From Bacteroidia bacterium (GTDB lineage: Bacteria; Bacteroidota; Bacteroidia; Flavobacteriales; Flavobacteriaceae), in assembly GCA_030425285.1 (NCBI GenBank), contig JAUIAY010000016.1, positions 1-37,063 of the forward strand: 37,063 bases of DNA, in the 5' to 3' direction. Below the pieces are notes generated by a model, which saw nothing but the letters and a program-made list of their open reading frames with translations, searched no databases and was not told the origin of the DNA. This document shows, piece by piece, positions 1-7,010 of the stretch. Made by a program: the position numbers and the translations under genes. Every line of letters starts with the position of its first letter. Within the stretch, counting starts at the first letter, position 1.

Positions 1-331
1 TCTTCCATTTGATATATTTGAAAATCACAGATTTTCCAATGGACTATCTCGACAATTGCTTCGCTTCTTCCATTTGATATATTTGAAAATCACAGATTTT
101 CCAATGGACTATCTCGACAATTGCTTCGCTTCTTCCATTTGATATATTTGAAAATCACAGATTTTCCAATGGACTATCTCGACAATTGCTTCGCTTCTTC
201 CATTTGATATATTTGAAAATCACAGATTTTCCAATGGACTATCTCGACAATTGCTTCACTTCTTCCATTTGATATATTTGAAAATCACAGATTTTCCAAT
301 GGACTATCTCGACAATTGCTTCGCTTCTTCC
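1..331. repeat. 65-bp tandem repeat made of mazG 3' end and downstream hairpin
   Basis: Five head-to-tail copies start at 1, 66, 131, 196 and 261; a 6-base remnant (TCTTCC, 326-331) begins a sixth. By eye the copies are identical except G to A at 258. There is no spacer between units. On the minus strand each unit holds the last codons of mazG (EEAKQLSR), its TAG stop, and an inverted repeat GAAAATC-TGT-GATTTTC inside an outer CCATT/AATGG pairing. Only the copy at 304-331 is joined to the intact gene. The array reaches the window edge, so the true copy number is unknown. The 65-base period is not a multiple of three, so it is not a protein repeat. Confidence 0.95.
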
Positions 332-1083
332 CAAAAAACGTCCATTTCAGAGAGAGTCATATCTTTTAGATTTTTGTTTAACTCTTTGGCTTTGGATTCA
401 AGATATTGAAAACGTTTTGAGAATTTTTTGTTAGTTCTTTCTAATGCATTCTCGGGATTTATTTTTAAAAACCGTGCATAATTGACCATAGAAAACATAA
501 CATCTCCAAATTCACTTTCCATTGCCTGTTTATTTCCCGATTTAACCTCATCTTGGAATTCCCTTAACTCCTCTTCTACTTTTTTCCACACCTGGCTAGG
601 CTCTTCCCAATCAAAACCTACACCTGCAACCTTATCTTGTATTCTGTTAGCTTTTACCAATGCTGGCAAGCTTTTAGGAACACCTTCCAATACACTGGTT
701 TTTCCTTCTTTTAATTTTAAATTTTCCCAGTTCCTCTTGACGTCCTCTTCATTCACTACAGAAACATCACCATAAATATGTGGATGTCTGCTTACAAGTT
801 TATCACAAATGGTATTGCAAACATCGGCTATATCAAAATCTTTAGTTTCACTACCTATCCTGGAATAAAATACAATATGCAACAATACATCACCTAGCTC
901 TTTCTTTACTTCATCGAGATCGTGATCCAAAATGGCATCACCTAGCTCGTAGGTCTCCTCAATGGTGAGATGTCGCAAGGATTCCATGGTTTGTTTTCTA
1001 TCCCATGGGCATTGCTCCCTTAATTCGTCCATGATGGTTAGCAATCTATCAAAAGCCTTTAGTTGGTCTTGTCTGGAATTCAT
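304..1083 (-). CDS. mazG: Nucleoside triphosphate pyrophosphohydrolase MazG
   Basis: Predicted 259-residue cytosolic all-alpha NTP pyrophosphohydrolase that converts (d)NTPs to the monophosphate and PPi, a house-cleaning role. It has the two-domain MazG layout. The N-terminal domain carries the metal-binding EExxE...ExxD signature (E42, E43, E46, E62, D65, in EETYELGDAILD and KELGD). A second MazG domain near residues 167-205 contains EEELREF and SEFGDVMFSM. The length is typical for the long MazG form. The ATG at 1083 is well placed. The final nine or so codons lie inside the 65-bp tandem repeat, so the C-terminus EEAKQLSR and its stop recur downstream as untranslated copies. A DUF5606 gene ends about 95 bases upstream, with a terminator between, so mazG is probably transcribed alone. 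Confidence 0.95.
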   Translation of the reverse strand: MNSRQDQLKAFDRLLTIMDELREQCPWDRKQTMESLRHLTIEETYELGDAILDHDLDEVKKELGDVLLHIVFYSRIGSETKDFDIADVCNTICDKLVSRHPHIYGDVSVVNEEDVKRNWENLKLKEGKTSVLEGVPKSLPALVKANRIQDKVAGVGFDWEEPSQVWKKVEEELREFQDEVKSGNKQAMESEFGDVMFSMVNYARFLKINPENALERTNKKFSKRFQYLESKAKELNKNLKDMTLSEMDVFWEEAKQLSR

Positions 1084-1130
1084 ATTTGAAGTTTTGTTAA
1101 AATTACAATTATTATTTTATGGAAGGGCAT

Positions 1131-1158
1131 AAAAAAATCCAGCATGATGCTGGATTTT
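1131..1158 (-). terminator. Intrinsic terminator of the DUF5606 gene
   Basis: A perfect inverted repeat, AATCCAGCAT / ATGCTGGATT (1136-1145 and 1147-1156), is followed on the minus strand by seven T (the A run 1131-1137). It lies between the stop of the minus-strand DUF5606 gene and the start of mazG. The plus side is also T-rich, but no plus-strand gene needs it. Confidence 0.85.
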
Positions 1159-1178
1159 ATTTTATTGAAAATTGGATA

Positions 1179-1598
1179 TTATTCCTCCTCTTCTGATACT
1201 TTCTCTTCTTCTTCAAGTTGCAACATGTCATGTTTTTGCAACAAATTATACCATTGAATTATTTTCTTGATATCGCTGGCATAAACACGGTCCTCATCAT
1301 AATCAGGCAACACTCCAAAAAAGTACTCTTCTAATTTATCTTTGCTGTCCTTGTGACTAATGGCTGTTTCCTGACCGCTTTCCTTCTCCTTAATCAGCGC
1401 AAAAACTTCTCTCAAAGGCTTTTCTTCCGTTAAAGTATAAATAGCTATCTCGCTCAAGATACTCACATTGTGATGAATACCAACAGACACGCGTTTTTTA
1501 TCAATTAACGATTCTGCTATAAAGCCCGTACGGGTTTGTGCAATCATTTGAAATAAACCTGGCTTACCGGCTATTGATAAAACTTTATCTAAACTCAT
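1179..1598 (-). CDS. DUF5606 domain protein
   Basis: A 139-residue soluble protein with the conserved N-terminus MSLDKVLSIAGKPGLF that I recognise from Bacteroidota DUF5606 proteins. The first 75 residues or so look like a compact beta-rich domain (TRTGFIAESLIDKKRVSVG). A helical stretch follows (LREVFALIKEKE), then a region containing YFGVLPDYDEDRVYASDIKKIIQWYNLL, described here in pieces only. The end is a short acidic tail rich in Glu. There is no signal peptide or membrane segment. The biochemical function is unknown to me. It lies 52 bases downstream of def on the same strand, with no obvious terminator between, so read-through from def is possible. Its own terminator follows at 1131-1158. 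Confidence 0.85.
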   Translation of the reverse strand: MSLDKVLSIAGKPGLFQMIAQTRTGFIAESLIDKKRVSVGIHHNVSILSEIAIYTLTEEKPLREVFALIKEKESGQETAISHKDSKDKLEEYFFGVLPDYDEDRVYASDIKKIIQWYNLLQKHDMLQLEEEEKVSEEEE

Positions 1599-1650
1599 AT
1601 TCTTTTTTTAGGTGGGCAAATATCTTTTGTTTGTTATTGTTAAGCAAATT

Positions 1651-2241
1651 TTATCGTTTCTTTTTTAGGTTTGGAAAACGCATTTTGTAATCTATATTAA
1701 TTTTTCCTTTTGAAATGTTGGAAAGCTTTCCTTTTATTAAGCGTTTTTTTAAGCTTGATAGCTTATCTGTAAATAAAACCCCTTCAATATGGTCATATTC
1801 ATGCTGAATCACTCTGGCAACCAATCCATCAAACGTTTCTACATGTTTTTCAAAATTCTCATCTAAATACTCAATGGTAATGGTTGGTTTTCTAAAAACA
1901 TCCTCCCTAACATCTGGTATACTTAAGCAACCTTCATTAAATGCCCACTCATCACCAGTTTCTTCTATAATTTGTGCATTGATAAACGTGCGTTTGAAAT
2001 TTTTTAAATATTCCTGCTCTTCATTATCTAAATCCGGATCTTCAGCAAAAGCAGCAGTATCGACCAAAAACAAACGGATATCCAAACCTATTTGTGGTGC
2101 CGCCAATCCAACACCATAGGCATTATACATAGTTTCGTACATATTGTCCAAAAGATCATTCAACTTGGGATAATCTTTTGTGATGTCTTTTCCTTTTTTC
2201 TTTAAAACAGGATCGCCATAAGCGACTATTGGTAATACCAT
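1651..2241 (-). CDS. def: Peptide deformylase
   Basis: A 196-residue metalloenzyme that removes the N-formyl group from nascent polypeptides at the ribosome. All three family motifs are present: GVGLAAPQIG (43-52, motif 1), EGCLSIP (103-109, with metal ligand C105) and HEYDH (147-151, two His ligands and catalytic Glu). The length fits a bacterial type 1 deformylase with a modest insert (residues 66-80, acidic). The C-terminal tail is basic and ends in Lys/Arg. The ATG at 2241 is supported by the usual MVLPIVAYGDPVL start. A TAnnTTTG element sits just upstream on the minus strand (2267-2274), so it probably has its own promoter. Confidence 0.97.
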   Translation of the reverse strand: MVLPIVAYGDPVLKKKGKDITKDYPKLNDLLDNMYETMYNAYGVGLAAPQIGLDIRLFLVDTAAFAEDPDLDNEEQEYLKNFKRTFINAQIIEETGDEWAFNEGCLSIPDVREDVFRKPTITIEYLDENFEKHVETFDGLVARVIQHEYDHIEGVLFTDKLSSLKKRLIKGKLSNISKGKINIDYKMRFPNLKKKR

Positions 2242-2266
2242 TTCTAATTTTACTTTTTATTGGTCG

Positions 2267-2274
2267 CAAAAATA
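2267..2274 (-). promoter_or_regulatory. Putative -7 element of def
   Basis: On the minus strand this reads TATTTTTG, an exact match to the Bacteroidota -7 consensus TAnnTTTG, 25 bases before the def ATG. No convincing -33 TTG was seen at normal spacing. Confidence 0.45.
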
Positions 2275-2301
2275 CAACTCTTATAGCTTAAGTGCATAAA
2301 A

Positions 2302-2325
2302 AAACTCCTTTAAATAAAGGAGTTT
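2302..2325 (-). terminator. Intrinsic terminator after the small exported protein gene
   Basis: Perfect inverted repeat AAACTCCTTTA / TAAAGGAGTTT (2302-2312, 2315-2325), with a T run on the minus strand (A run 2298-2304). It lies between the stop of the 2359-2604 gene and the def start. Confidence 0.85.
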
Positions 2326-2358
2326 CTTCTAATTATGGATATAAAAATTTGTCTTAAA

Positions 2359-2604
2359 TTAACAAACTATGCGTTTATCGGTTACTAAAAATAAACCTTC
2401 TTGACCATTAAGTTTCAAGTTTATTTTAGCATTTAAAATATCTTTCTTTTTAGCGGCTACTTTTTCTTCAGCCTTTTTAGAAACGTTTTCTGTTGCAATA
2501 CGCTCTGTCTTCTTCTCCATAGTAACAACTTGAGAATCAGATTGTGCTTGTAGTCCTGAAAAACTTAAAGCGGCAAACATACATATAATTAAAAATTGTT
2601 TCAT
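2359..2604 (-). CDS. Small exported protein of unknown function
   Basis: An 81-residue protein with a clear Sec signal peptide (MKQFLIICMFAALSFSGLQA, predicted cleavage near residue 20-21). The mature part of about 60 residues has a highly charged Lys/Glu-rich stretch (residues 25-53), likely helical, then a short beta-like segment (INLKLNGQEGLFLVTDKR) ending in a single Cys. I do not recognise a family. The gene is monocistronic: it has its own terminator (2302-2325), an exact TAnnTTTG element upstream (2634-2641), and two 16-bp direct repeats farther upstream. This layout suggests an individually regulated small periplasmic or outer-membrane-associated product. The signal peptide, promoter and terminator together make it a real gene despite its size. 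Confidence 0.75.
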   Translation of the reverse strand: MKQFLIICMFAALSFSGLQAQSDSQVVTMEKKTERIATENVSKKAEEKVAAKKKDILNAKINLKLNGQEGLFLVTDKRIVC

Positions 2605-2633
2605 TGTCTTGTTCTTTATTATTAGAGACAGGA

Positions 2634-2641
2634 CAAATATA
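2634..2641 (-). promoter_or_regulatory. Putative -7 element of the small exported protein gene
   Basis: Reads TATATTTG on the minus strand, an exact TAnnTTTG match, 29 bases before the ATG at 2604. No TTG at normal -33 spacing was found, which would fit activator-dependent transcription. Confidence 0.5.
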
Positions 2642-2711
2642 TGTGCGACAACAAACTAAACCCGAAAAAAATTGATGAAACAAAACGAAAACTCGATAAT
2701 ATGATGAAACT

Positions 2712-2770
2712 GTGCATTTCATCGATAAACGTACTGTTTTTAAACCTTTACAGCGTGCATTTCATCGATA
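2712..2770. repeat. Pair of perfect 16-bp direct repeats, candidate regulator sites
   Basis: GTGCATTTCATCGATA occurs at 2712-2727 and again at 2755-2770, 43 bp apart start to start, close to four helical turns. The pair sits in the intergenic region between ruvX and the small exported protein gene, about 70-130 bp upstream of the latter's -7 element. Two exact 16-mers in under 60 bp of non-coding DNA are unlikely by chance. The bound protein is unknown. Confidence 0.6.
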
Positions 2771-2793
2771 GCCAAAATTTTAGCACCAAAAAA

Positions 2794-3204
2794 TCATCTA
2801 GAATTCAGGTAACTTTGAAGGATTAAAGTCGCACTAATTTCATCTACCAAGGCTTTGTTTTGACGCTTTTTTTTAGACAATCCGCTATCTATCATTGTCT
2901 GAAAGGCCATTTTTGAAGTAAAACGTTCATCCACACGTTCAAATGGGATGCTTGAAATCTCTTTTTGAAGCTTTTCAATAAACTTCAGAATTAAAGCCTC
3001 ACTTTCAGATGGCTCATTGTTCATTTGTTTGGGCTCTCCTATTAAAAACAGCTCTACATGCTCCTGAAGTATATAATCTTTCAAAAAAGGAATAAGGTCT
3101 TTGGTTTGAACCGTAGTCAAACCCGAAGCAATTATTTGTAAATCATCAGTTATGGCAATACCAGTTCTTACTTTACCATAGTCTATAGCTAAAATTCTTC
3201 CCAT
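2794..3204 (-). CDS. ruvX: RuvX/YqgF family Holliday junction resolvase-like protein
   Basis: A 136-residue RNase H-like fold protein of the YqgF/RuvX family, implicated in 16S rRNA 5' maturation and proposed as a Holliday junction resolvase. It has the N-terminal catalytic strand (AIDYGKVRTGIA), the central GEPKQMNNEPS motif, VDERFTS with an acidic residue, and the C-terminal DEISATLILQSYL with the last acidic position. I start it at the ATG at 3204 (MGRILAIDYG), which matches the family, rather than at the in-frame TTG three codons earlier. The stop at 2794 falls just beyond the direct-repeat regulatory region of the next minus-strand gene. Confidence 0.93.
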   Translation of the reverse strand: MGRILAIDYGKVRTGIAITDDLQIIASGLTTVQTKDLIPFLKDYILQEHVELFLIGEPKQMNNEPSESEALILKFIEKLQKEISSIPFERVDERFTSKMAFQTMIDSGLSKKKRQNKALVDEISATLILQSYLNSR

Positions 3205-3235
3205 ATAACACAAAATTACGACATATAATGATCAA

Positions 3236-3268
3236 AAAAAACTCCCTTGAAAAGTATCAAGGGAGCTT
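3236..3268 (-). terminator. Orphan intrinsic terminator on the minus strand
   Basis: ACTCCCTTGA (3241-3250) pairs with TCAAGGGAGCT (3257-3267) around a six-base loop. On the minus strand it is followed by a T run (A run about 3235-3241). There is no minus-strand protein gene upstream, since the next gene, dapD, is on the plus strand. The hairpin therefore marks the end of an unannotated minus-strand transcript or a relic. Confidence 0.7.
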
Positions 3269-3269
3269 C

Positions 3270-3400
3270 AACATGATAGTCTGTGTTATGCTGTTAATTA
3301 GTTCTATTAGGAACTAAAGTCTTTGCCAACTATCAACCAACCAAATCGTATAAAACCAAATTATTTTGCTTATACATTTTTAAGACACAAAACTTTATAT
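3270..3400 (-). ncRNA. Possible small RNA upstream of the orphan terminator
   Basis: The 275 bases between ruvX and dapD hold no credible reading frame. The minus strand ends in a strong terminator and also contains a second perfect hairpin, TTAGTTC / GAACTAA (3298-3304 and 3311-3317, six-base loop). A short structured RNA running from roughly 3400 down to 3236 would explain both. No known RNA family was recognised and the 5' end is a guess; a terminator left from a lost gene is the alternative. Confidence 0.3.
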
Positions 3401-3452
3401 TTGGTCACTCACATTTTTGGTTTTTCAATTTAATATTGTCAAATAGTAAGGG

Positions 3453-3460
3453 TATATTTG
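3453..3460 (+). promoter_or_regulatory. Putative -7 element of dapD
   Basis: TATATTTG, an exact TAnnTTTG match 28 bases before the dapD ATG. A TTG at 3436-3438 is only 14 bases upstream, shorter than the usual spacing. Confidence 0.45.
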
Positions 3461-3488
3461 TTTCCTGAAAGAAAAACAATCCGACCTC

Positions 3489-4304
3489 ATGAAACAACTA
3501 CAACAAATTATTGAAAAAGCTTGGGAAGACCGTTCTTTATTGACCGATAAAGTAACCATCGACAGCATTAGAAGTGTAATTGATTTACTGGACGCTGGAA
3601 CTTTACGAGTTGCTGAACCTACTGATTCTGGTTGGCAAGTAAACGAATGGGTAAAAAAAGCGGTAGTTTTATACTTCCCCATTCAAAAAATGGAAACTTT
3701 TGAAGTCGGCATTTTTGAATACCATGATAAAATTCCATTAAAAACTGGATATCAAGAAAAAGGAATTCGTGTGGTACCTCATGCTGTTGCGCGACATGGC
3801 GCCTACATTTCCAGTGGTGTAATCATGATGCCCAGCTATGTAAACATTGGAGCTTTTGTAGATGAAGGCACCATGGTAGATACTTGGGCAACAGTTGGGA
3901 GTTGTGCACAAATAGGCAAAAATGTGCATTTATCAGGTGGTGTTGGCATTGGTGGTGTTTTAGAACCACTACAAGCTGCTCCAGTTATTATTGAAGACAA
4001 TGCATTCATTGGCTCTAGATGTATAGTTGTTGAAGGTGTTAAAGTTGAAAGTGAAGCCGTTTTAGGTGCTAACGTTGTTTTAACGGCATCAACCAAAATA
4101 ATTGATGTTACAGGTGACGAACCAAAAGAAATGAAAGGTGTTGTACCTGCAAGATCAGTGGTTATTCCTGGTAGTTATACCAAAACCTTTTCTGCCGGAA
4201 ACTATAATGTTCCTTGTGCATTAATTATTGGAAAACGTAAGGAAAGTACCAATAAGAAAACATCGCTTAATGATGCGCTTCGGGAGTATGATGTAGCTGT
4301 TTAA
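3489..4304 (+). CDS. dapD: 2,3,4,5-tetrahydropyridine-2,6-dicarboxylate N-succinyltransferase
   Basis: A 271-residue cytosolic acyltransferase of lysine and meso-diaminopimelate synthesis. It transfers succinyl from succinyl-CoA to tetrahydrodipicolinate. The N-terminal helical part (1-90) leads into a left-handed beta-helix of hexapeptide repeats (about 95-240), visible as GAYISSGVIMMPSYVNIGAF, then VGSCAQIGKNVHLSGGVGIG and IEDNAFIGSRCIVVEGV. The segment GVLEPLQAAPVIIED is characteristic of DapD. The length matches the family (about 270). The ATG at 3489 follows a -7 element. The 3' end is separated by one base from the convergent glycosyltransferase at 4306, with no room for a shared terminator. 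Confidence 0.97.
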   Translation: MKQLQQIIEKAWEDRSLLTDKVTIDSIRSVIDLLDAGTLRVAEPTDSGWQVNEWVKKAVVLYFPIQKMETFEVGIFEYHDKIPLKTGYQEKGIRVVPHAVARHGAYISSGVIMMPSYVNIGAFVDEGTMVDTWATVGSCAQIGKNVHLSGGVGIGGVLEPLQAAPVIIEDNAFIGSRCIVVEGVKVESEAVLGANVVLTASTKIIDVTGDEPKEMKGVVPARSVVIPGSYTKTFSAGNYNVPCALIIGKRKESTNKKTSLNDALREYDVAV

Positions 4305-4305
4305 T

Positions 4306-5067
4306 TTATTTTTTAGACAGGCGTTCTTTCCTTTGAAGCTTGAGCAATTTGGCATACTTGGTATACGAAAAAAAAGCTTGAACCATTGCAAAAGTCAGCC
4401 CATCCAATCCGTTTAGAATTCCGCTTTTAAAGAAATAACAACGTACAAAAGCTACTGTGCTATTCAAAACAGGCTTGAAACTATTTATACGTTTACCTTG
4501 ATCAAAAAGTTGTTGCGCATGCCAAGTAGAATATTGGTTCTTTTTGGCGATTATTTGCCCCAGCGAATCCCAACCGTAATGCAAAATGTGCACAGCTACT
4601 TTTTTCTCATTGGTTGTTATAATTTTTTGATGTATCGCTGAATTAGACGGTTTGGCCGTTCTCTTATCAAAAAAACGAACTTTACTGTCCGGATACCAAC
4701 CTGAAAAATCAATCAACTCATCATCTAGATAGTTTTTAACCCGGAAAGCAAAGGCATCATAATTCCCTTCCAGATATTTTTCTTCTTTAATAAACGAAAT
4801 AGCATCTGTATCTAAAAATTCATCGGCATCTAGGTTAAGAATCCAATCGTTTTGACAATAAGGCAACCCAAAGGTTCGTTGCGGTCCATCTCCCAAAAAT
4901 TTCTGTTTGATAACTTTAGCTCCTTCTTTTTCGGCTATTTCAACAGTTTTATCTTTACTAAAAGAATCAACTATTATTACCTCGTCACAAACCTCAAAAA
5001 GTGCTCGAACACATTTCCCAATGTTCTTTTCTTCATTATAAGTTATAACCAGTCCGCTTATTGCCAT
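4306..5067 (-). CDS. Glycosyltransferase family 2, WaaE/KdtX-like
   Basis: A 253-residue GT-A fold glycosyltransferase. The N-terminal nucleotide-sugar-binding strand has the SGLVITYNEEKNIGKC pattern, followed by VDSFSKDKT, and the DxD-type metal site appears as LDADEFLD near residue 79. The order VITYNEE...DSFSxDxT...QKxxGDGPQR...NDWILNLDADE is that of the WaaE/KdtX group, which adds sugars to the lipopolysaccharide inner core. The C-terminus contains a hydrophobic-amphipathic region that may contact the inner membrane. It is transcribed divergently from the GT9 gene at 5163 over a 95-bp intergenic region. The acceptor sugar cannot be read from sequence. Confidence 0.88.
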   Translation of the reverse strand: MAISGLVITYNEEKNIGKCVRALFEVCDEVIIVDSFSKDKTVEIAEKEGAKVIKQKFLGDGPQRTFGLPYCQNDWILNLDADEFLDTDAISFIKEEKYLEGNYDAFAFRVKNYLDDELIDFSGWYPDSKVRFFDKRTAKPSNSAIHQKIITTNEKKVAVHILHYGWDSLGQIIAKKNQYSTWHAQQLFDQGKRINSFKPVLNSTVAFVRCYFFKSGILNGLDGLTFAMVQAFFSYTKYAKLLKLQRKERLSKK

Positions 5068-5086
5068 AAATTATTCAGAATTTTTA

Positions 5087-5112
5087 CAAAAGTAGTTAAA
5101 TTATCTTGTCAA
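5087..5112 (-). promoter_or_regulatory. Putative -33/-7 promoter of the minus-strand GT2 gene
   Basis: On the minus strand, TTG (5110-5112) is followed after 15 bases by TACTTTTG (5087-5094), an exact TAnnTTTG match. The start codon at 5067 is 19 bases downstream. The spacing is slightly short of the usual Flavobacterium consensus. Confidence 0.5.
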
Positions 5113-5162
5113 CATCTTTATATTATTTTGTAGTTGTATATTTTAGCAACTAAATTCCTGAA

Positions 5163-6230
5163 ATGAAATTTTTAGTCATTCAACAAAAACGAATTGGTGA
5201 TGTTTTAACATCTACCCTAATCTCCAATAATTTAAAAAAAGAGTACCCAAATGCTATTGTTGATTTTATGTGTTATGAGAATTGTGTTGATGTTCTAAAG
5301 AACAATCCTAATATTGACAACATTATTGTTTTAAAGGAAAAGACTCGAAAAAATTACAGCTCATTATTTAAGTTTATCTTAAAAATCCGTTACAAAAACT
5401 ATGATGCCATTATAGATGCATACAGTAAATTGGAAACAAACTTGATAACGGTATTTTCAGGAGCAAAATATAAGATTTCATACAAAAAAGGGTATTCAAG
5501 AGTTTTCTACAATCATAATATTGAACGCTTAAGTAACGGAACAGACTCTAAAATAGGTCTAGCTATTTTAAATAGGTTGAAACTTCTATCTCCATTAATA
5601 AAAAAAGAAATAACAGATTACAAACCGAAAATATTCCTGACCCACGATGACGTTTTAGAAGCTAAAAATTTATTAAACAAGTTTCCATTACAAAGCAACA
5701 AGCCAACTTTTATGATTGGTGTTTTAGGAAGTGAGTGGTATAAAACCTATCCACTTGAAAAAATGGCCGAACTATTGGATTATACGGTAGAGCAAACCCA
5801 AGCCAATTTACTTTTCAACTATATTCCCAAACAAACCGAAGAGGCCAAAAAACTTTACGATTTATGTAAACCTGAAACACAATCACATATTTATTTTGAT
5901 TTATATGCCAAAAGTTTGCGGTCGTTTTTAGGGTTGCTTTCTCAATGCCAAGCACTCATTGGTAATGAAGGAGGTTCTGTAAATATGGCTAAAGCACTCA
6001 ATATTCCCACATTTTCGCTTTTTTCTCCTAGTGTTGATAAGGAAACATGGCAAATTTTTGAAGATGAAAAGAACATTTCAATTCATTTAAAAGATCTCAA
6101 ACCTGAAATTTACAAGCAACACAACGAGCAGTACATTAAAGAACATACTTTTAAGTACTTTGAAGAATATCCTATAGATCTCATTAAAGAAAAATTGCAT
6201 ACTTTTTTTAAAACCATTTCTACTCAATAA
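5163..6230 (+). CDS. Glycosyltransferase family 9, heptosyltransferase-like
   Basis: A 355-residue GT-B fold enzyme of the lipopolysaccharide heptosyltransferase family (WaaC/WaaF/WaaQ-like). The N-terminus MKFLVIQQKRIGDVLTSTLI is the family start with its RIGDVL motif. The C-terminal half has the sugar-nucleotide site, with LGSEWYKTYPLEKMAELL and the ALIGNEGGSVNMAKALNIP loop where most members have GxDTGxxHLAxAL. Here GNEGGSVNMAKAL replaces it, the variant common in Bacteroidota. No signal peptide; it probably works on the cytoplasmic face of the inner membrane. The next GT2 gene starts only 6 bases downstream, so the two form an operon. Confidence 0.92.
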   Translation: MKFLVIQQKRIGDVLTSTLISNNLKKEYPNAIVDFMCYENCVDVLKNNPNIDNIIVLKEKTRKNYSSLFKFILKIRYKNYDAIIDAYSKLETNLITVFSGAKYKISYKKGYSRVFYNHNIERLSNGTDSKIGLAILNRLKLLSPLIKKEITDYKPKIFLTHDDVLEAKNLLNKFPLQSNKPTFMIGVLGSEWYKTYPLEKMAELLDYTVEQTQANLLFNYIPKQTEEAKKLYDLCKPETQSHIYFDLYAKSLRSFLGLLSQCQALIGNEGGSVNMAKALNIPTFSLFSPSVDKETWQIFEDEKNISIHLKDLKPEIYKQHNEQYIKEHTFKYFEEYPIDLIKEKLHTFFKTISTQ

Positions 6231-6236
6231 TTGGCA

Positions 6237-7010
6237 ATGTCTAAACTAACAGCTTTAGTTATCACATATAATGAATACATTCATATTGATAGTTTGATCA
6301 AGAACATTGATTTTGCTGATGAGATTATTTTTGTAGATAGTTTTAGCTACGATGGTACATTTGAAAAACTTCAGAATTATGACAATGTAACCACTTACCA
6401 ACACCATTTTAAGAATTTTCCGGATCAAAAAAACTTTGCCCTACAAAAGGTATCCAACGACTGGGTCCTTTTTATTGACGCAGATGAAAGAGTTCCACCA
6501 AAACTAAAACAGGAAATACTGGACGTCTTAAAAAAACCTTCAAAGGACATATCGGCTTATTACTGTAAATTTCAATATTTTTTTGGGAATAAACCCATAA
6601 AATTCAGCGGTTTTCAAACAGCTAAATCCTTTAGACTTTTCAAAACTTCCAAATGTCGTTATGACGATTCCAGACCTGTACACGAGCGCTTGATTGTTGA
6701 TGGAAATACCACAACATTACAACATAAAATATTGCATTACAGCTTCAGGGATTACGAACATTATAAAAGTAAAATGGCGCAATATGCCGTCTTAAAAGCC
6801 AAAGAACTTCACAAAAAAGGCGAAACGGTTTCTTTTTTCAAATCAAAAGTCAAACCATTATATCGGTTTTTCAACCATTATATTATGAGGCTGGGAATTC
6901 TTGATGGTAAAGTTGGCTATGACATTTCCAAACTTAATGCCTTCGAAGTAAACCATAGATATAAGGAGTTACAGAGATTAAACAGCTTATCAGCTGCGCC
7001 AGAAAAGTAG
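6237..7010 (+). CDS. Glycosyltransferase family 2, WaaE/KdtX-like
   Basis: A 257-residue GT-A enzyme, a paralogue of the one at 4306. It has LTALVITYNEYIHIDSL, VDSFSYDGTFEKL, NDWVLFIDADERVPP (the DxD site) and a KFSGFQTAKSFRLFK region where the other has the DFSGWYPDSKVRFF motif. I start it at the ATG at 6237; a TTG two codons upstream, directly after the preceding stop, is less likely. It is co-transcribed with the GT9 gene before it. Its last 21 bases overlap the 3' end of the convergent kinase gene. Role inferred: addition of a core or outer-core sugar. Confidence 0.88.
   Translation: MSKLTALVITYNEYIHIDSLIKNIDFADEIIFVDSFSYDGTFEKLQNYDNVTTYQHHFKNFPDQKNFALQKVSNDWVLFIDADERVPPKLKQEILDVLKKPSKDISAYYCKFQYFFGNKPIKFSGFQTAKSFRLFKTSKCRYDDSRPVHERLIVDGNTTTLQHKILHYSFRDYEHYKSKMAQYAVLKAKELHKKGETVSFFKSKVKPLYRFFNHYIMRLGILDGKVGYDISKLNAFEVNHRYKELQRLNSLSAAPEK

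Noticed and set aside
1-331. CRISPR array
   Set aside because: The units are contiguous at 65 bp with no unique spacers, and they derive from the mazG 3' end.
2641-2826. Small plus-strand open frame (61 codons)
   Set aside because: It runs through the direct-repeat region and into the ruvX 3' end, and has no promoter or recognisable protein features.
3205-3213. Upstream TTG start for ruvX
   Set aside because: The ATG at 3204 gives the family-typical MGRILAIDYG start; the three extra residues have no support.
4852-5133. Plus-strand open frame of 93 codons in the GT2 gene and its promoter region
   Set aside because: It is antisense to the WaaE-like coding region, reads as low-complexity Phe/Tyr/Ser-rich protein and crosses the promoter of the real gene.
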